DNA of 64,000 nucleotides from Accumulibacter sp. Its GTDB lineage: Bacteria; Pseudomonadota; Gammaproteobacteria; Burkholderiales; Rhodocyclaceae. The stretch lies in contig NZ_JAMTDX010000062.1 in the NCBI RefSeq assembly GCF_023806625.1, forward strand, positions 51,722 to 115,721, written 5' to 3'. Every line of letters begins with the position of its first letter. Positions within the stretch are counted from its first letter, which is position 1. Position numbers and translations under genes: made by a program. The notes under the pieces are model-generated. The model searched no databases. It was not told the origin of the DNA and saw only the letters and a list, made by a program, of their open reading frames with translations. Positions 62,942 through 64,000 of the stretch are shown here, in pieces.

Positions 62942-63607
62942 ATGCGCGTCGATCATCTTTTCGCGGGCGGGGTCCGCTTTCTCGAGCCCGAGGGGCAGCG
63001 CACCGGCCTGTTCAAGGAGCCAAGGCTGCGGGTGCTGGTCACCCGCCAGGGAATCGCCGGCGACTTCCAGGCCGACCGGCGCCATCACGGCGGCGCGGAG
63101 AAGGCGATCTGCCAGTACGCCGCCGCGAACTACCGGCGGATCGCCGCGCGTTTCGCGATGGCCGCCGTCCCGAAAGCGGGGTCGTTCGGCGAGAACGTCG
63201 GCGCGTCGGCAATGGACGAGTTGTCGGTGTGCATCGGCGACCGCTATCAGGTCGGCGGTGCGCAGATCGAGGTGTCGCAGCCGAGAACGCCGTGCTGGAA
63301 GCTCAACCACCGCTTCGCCGAGCGCGAACTGTCGCGCTTCGTCCTCGCCGAGCGGATCACCGGCTGGTACTATCGGGTGATCGGCGAAGGGGCGATCGCC
63401 GTCGGCGACGCGTTCAGCCTGATCGCCCGGCCGAATCCGCGATGGACGATCGATCGAATGTGGCGCGCGGTTAACGAGCACCGTCCCGACCCGGCCGAGC
63501 TGCGCGAGCTGGCCGGGATCGCCGGCCTCGCGCCCGACTGGGCGCGGCGGTTGGGCGAGCGCGCGGATTTTCTCGAACGCGCGGCGCCTGGCACCCGAGG
63601 CGCGTAG
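62942..63607 (+). CDS. MOSC-domain protein (YiiM-like)
   Basis: A 221-residue MOSC protein. RQGIAGDFQADRRHHGGAEK near 35 and GSFGENVGASAMDELSVCIG, then VSQPRTPCWKLNHRFAERE with the reactive cysteine, are typical. Such proteins (YiiM, YcbX) reduce N-hydroxylated compounds using molybdenum cofactor. The C-terminal GITGWYY-like segment ITGWYYRVIGEGAIAVGD follows. The ATG at 62942 is preferred to earlier frame starts, which are in the pseudogene. It is independent of the conflict genes. Confidence 0.85.
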   Translation: MRVDHLFAGGVRFLEPEGQRTGLFKEPRLRVLVTRQGIAGDFQADRRHHGGAEKAICQYAAANYRRIAARFAMAAVPKAGSFGENVGASAMDELSVCIGDRYQVGGAQIEVSQPRTPCWKLNHRFAERELSRFVLAERITGWYYRVIGEGAIAVGDAFSLIARPNPRWTIDRMWRAVNEHRPDPAELRELAGIAGLAPDWARRLGERADFLERAAPGTRGA

Positions 63608-63830
63608 TCGAAGAACCGGCCCGGTCGCGCGTCGCCGGGGGCCGAAGCTGCGCGGCGAGAATCTGGAGGCGCTGGCCGGCAGACAGACGCGGCGCTCTCG
63701 GGTATCATCGGCCAGCGAGTCGGGTGAGGGTCGGCCGGGAGTGTCGGCCGGTTTCGCTGCGCGGCGTGCCCGCAGCTGCGATGTGCCGGCCAGGGACGAA
63801 AGGGCCGCGGTCAGCGGGGGCGGCAGAATG
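63608..63830. other. Intergenic sequence with no recognised gene
   Basis: Between the MOSC gene and the tRNA terminator. Frames are unsupported; no further RNA gene was recognised. Confidence 0.5.
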
Positions 63831-63856
63831 AAAAAGCCGCCCGGAGATGGCGGCTT
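63831..63856 (-). terminator. Intrinsic terminator downstream of tRNA-Leu
   Basis: On the minus strand AAGCCGCC (856-849), loop of 7 and GGCGGCTT (841-834) form an 8-bp stem followed by a T run (positions 835-831). It is about 90 bases past the tRNA 3' end, at the right place to end that transcript. Confidence 0.75.
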
Positions 63857-63947
63857 CTCTGTGGCGGCTTGTGTGCGGCGGTTCCTCGTTGGCGGCTCAT
63901 GCCGGACGGTCTGGCCGGGCGGTCCGCTGATCGCTGCAATCGCTTGC

Positions 63948-64000
63948 TGGTGCCCAAGAGAGGAATCGAACCTCCACGGTGTTGCCACCACTAGGACCTG
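63948..64000 (-). tRNA. tRNA-Leu(CAG), 3' part
   Basis: The minus strand reads anticodon CAG (64000-63998), GT, a long variable arm (CTAGTGGTGGCAACACC), a T-arm with GGTTCGATTCC, acceptor half CTTGGGC and encoded CCA (63950-63948). The long variable arm and sequence fit tRNA-Leu. The 5' half lies beyond the window, so the anticodon is inferred from alignment of the visible loop. Confidence 0.85.

Overview
The window is GC-rich chromosomal DNA from a betaproteobacterium. The gene families and orders (DUF2069-wrbA, scpAB-rluB, rimP-nusA-infB-rbfA-truB, a complete rnf/rsx cluster, DUF1841) suggest Rhodocyclales, possibly a Candidatus Accumulibacter relative. That assignment is inferred from gene content, not from a phylogenetic marker.

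Positions 1-45150 are mostly ordinary chromosome. 1-6640: partial DUF2069 protein, wrbA, yihY, a PilZ-type protein, a secreted unknown, mgtE and rdgC. 6798-12542: a collinear housekeeping run (PHP phosphatase, YciO-type protein, site-2 protease, trpS, scpA, scpB, rluB). 12564-18815: the promoter and attenuator-like leader of the rimP-nusA-infB-rbfA-truB operon. 19329-29994: a GAF-PAS-GGDEF-EAL protein, a cytochrome c, pyrD, rsxABCDGE, nth and a DUF1841 gene. 30004-45151: envelope and stress genes, namely an acyltransferase, a phosphoesterase, an M48 protease, a sirtuin, a radical SAM protein, a KefC-type antiporter, an NlpC/P60 protein, a dienelactone hydrolase, an AhpD-like protein, an Hsp20 with a sigma-32-type promoter, and a flavin oxidoreductase.

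Positions 45300-62810 are a dense biological-conflict island. Its core is a plus-strand operon starting at 49687: Trypco1-like protein, trypsin-like protease fused to a VMAP-like region, MoxR AAA+ ATPase, and a vWA-like protein fused to a formylglycine-generating-enzyme-like (FGE, C-type-lectin-fold) domain. The three junctions from the protease gene onward are ATGA overlaps. The operon runs into a complete diversity-generating retroelement (DGR): variable repeat VR1 in the FGE domain, an HRDC-type accessory protein, a reverse transcriptase with DGR motifs, a template repeat TR, and a second FGE protein with VR2. Aligned by eye, VR1 differs from TR at 17 positions and VR2 at 20. Every difference falls on a template adenine, which is the signature of DGR mutagenic retrohoming. 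A protease-armed, ATPase-controlled system thus appears to have a hypervariable sensor.

The active module is flanked by relics of related systems: a minus-strand TIR-VMAP gene whose MoxR and vWA-FGE partners are decayed (45301-48377), and an EAD1-CHAT protease gene followed by broken STAND and FGE remnants (60465-62810). An Rpn-like nuclease gene, a Uma2 gene and a cell-wall-hydrolase-like gene lie among them. The window ends with a MOSC protein and a truncated tRNA-Leu with its terminator.
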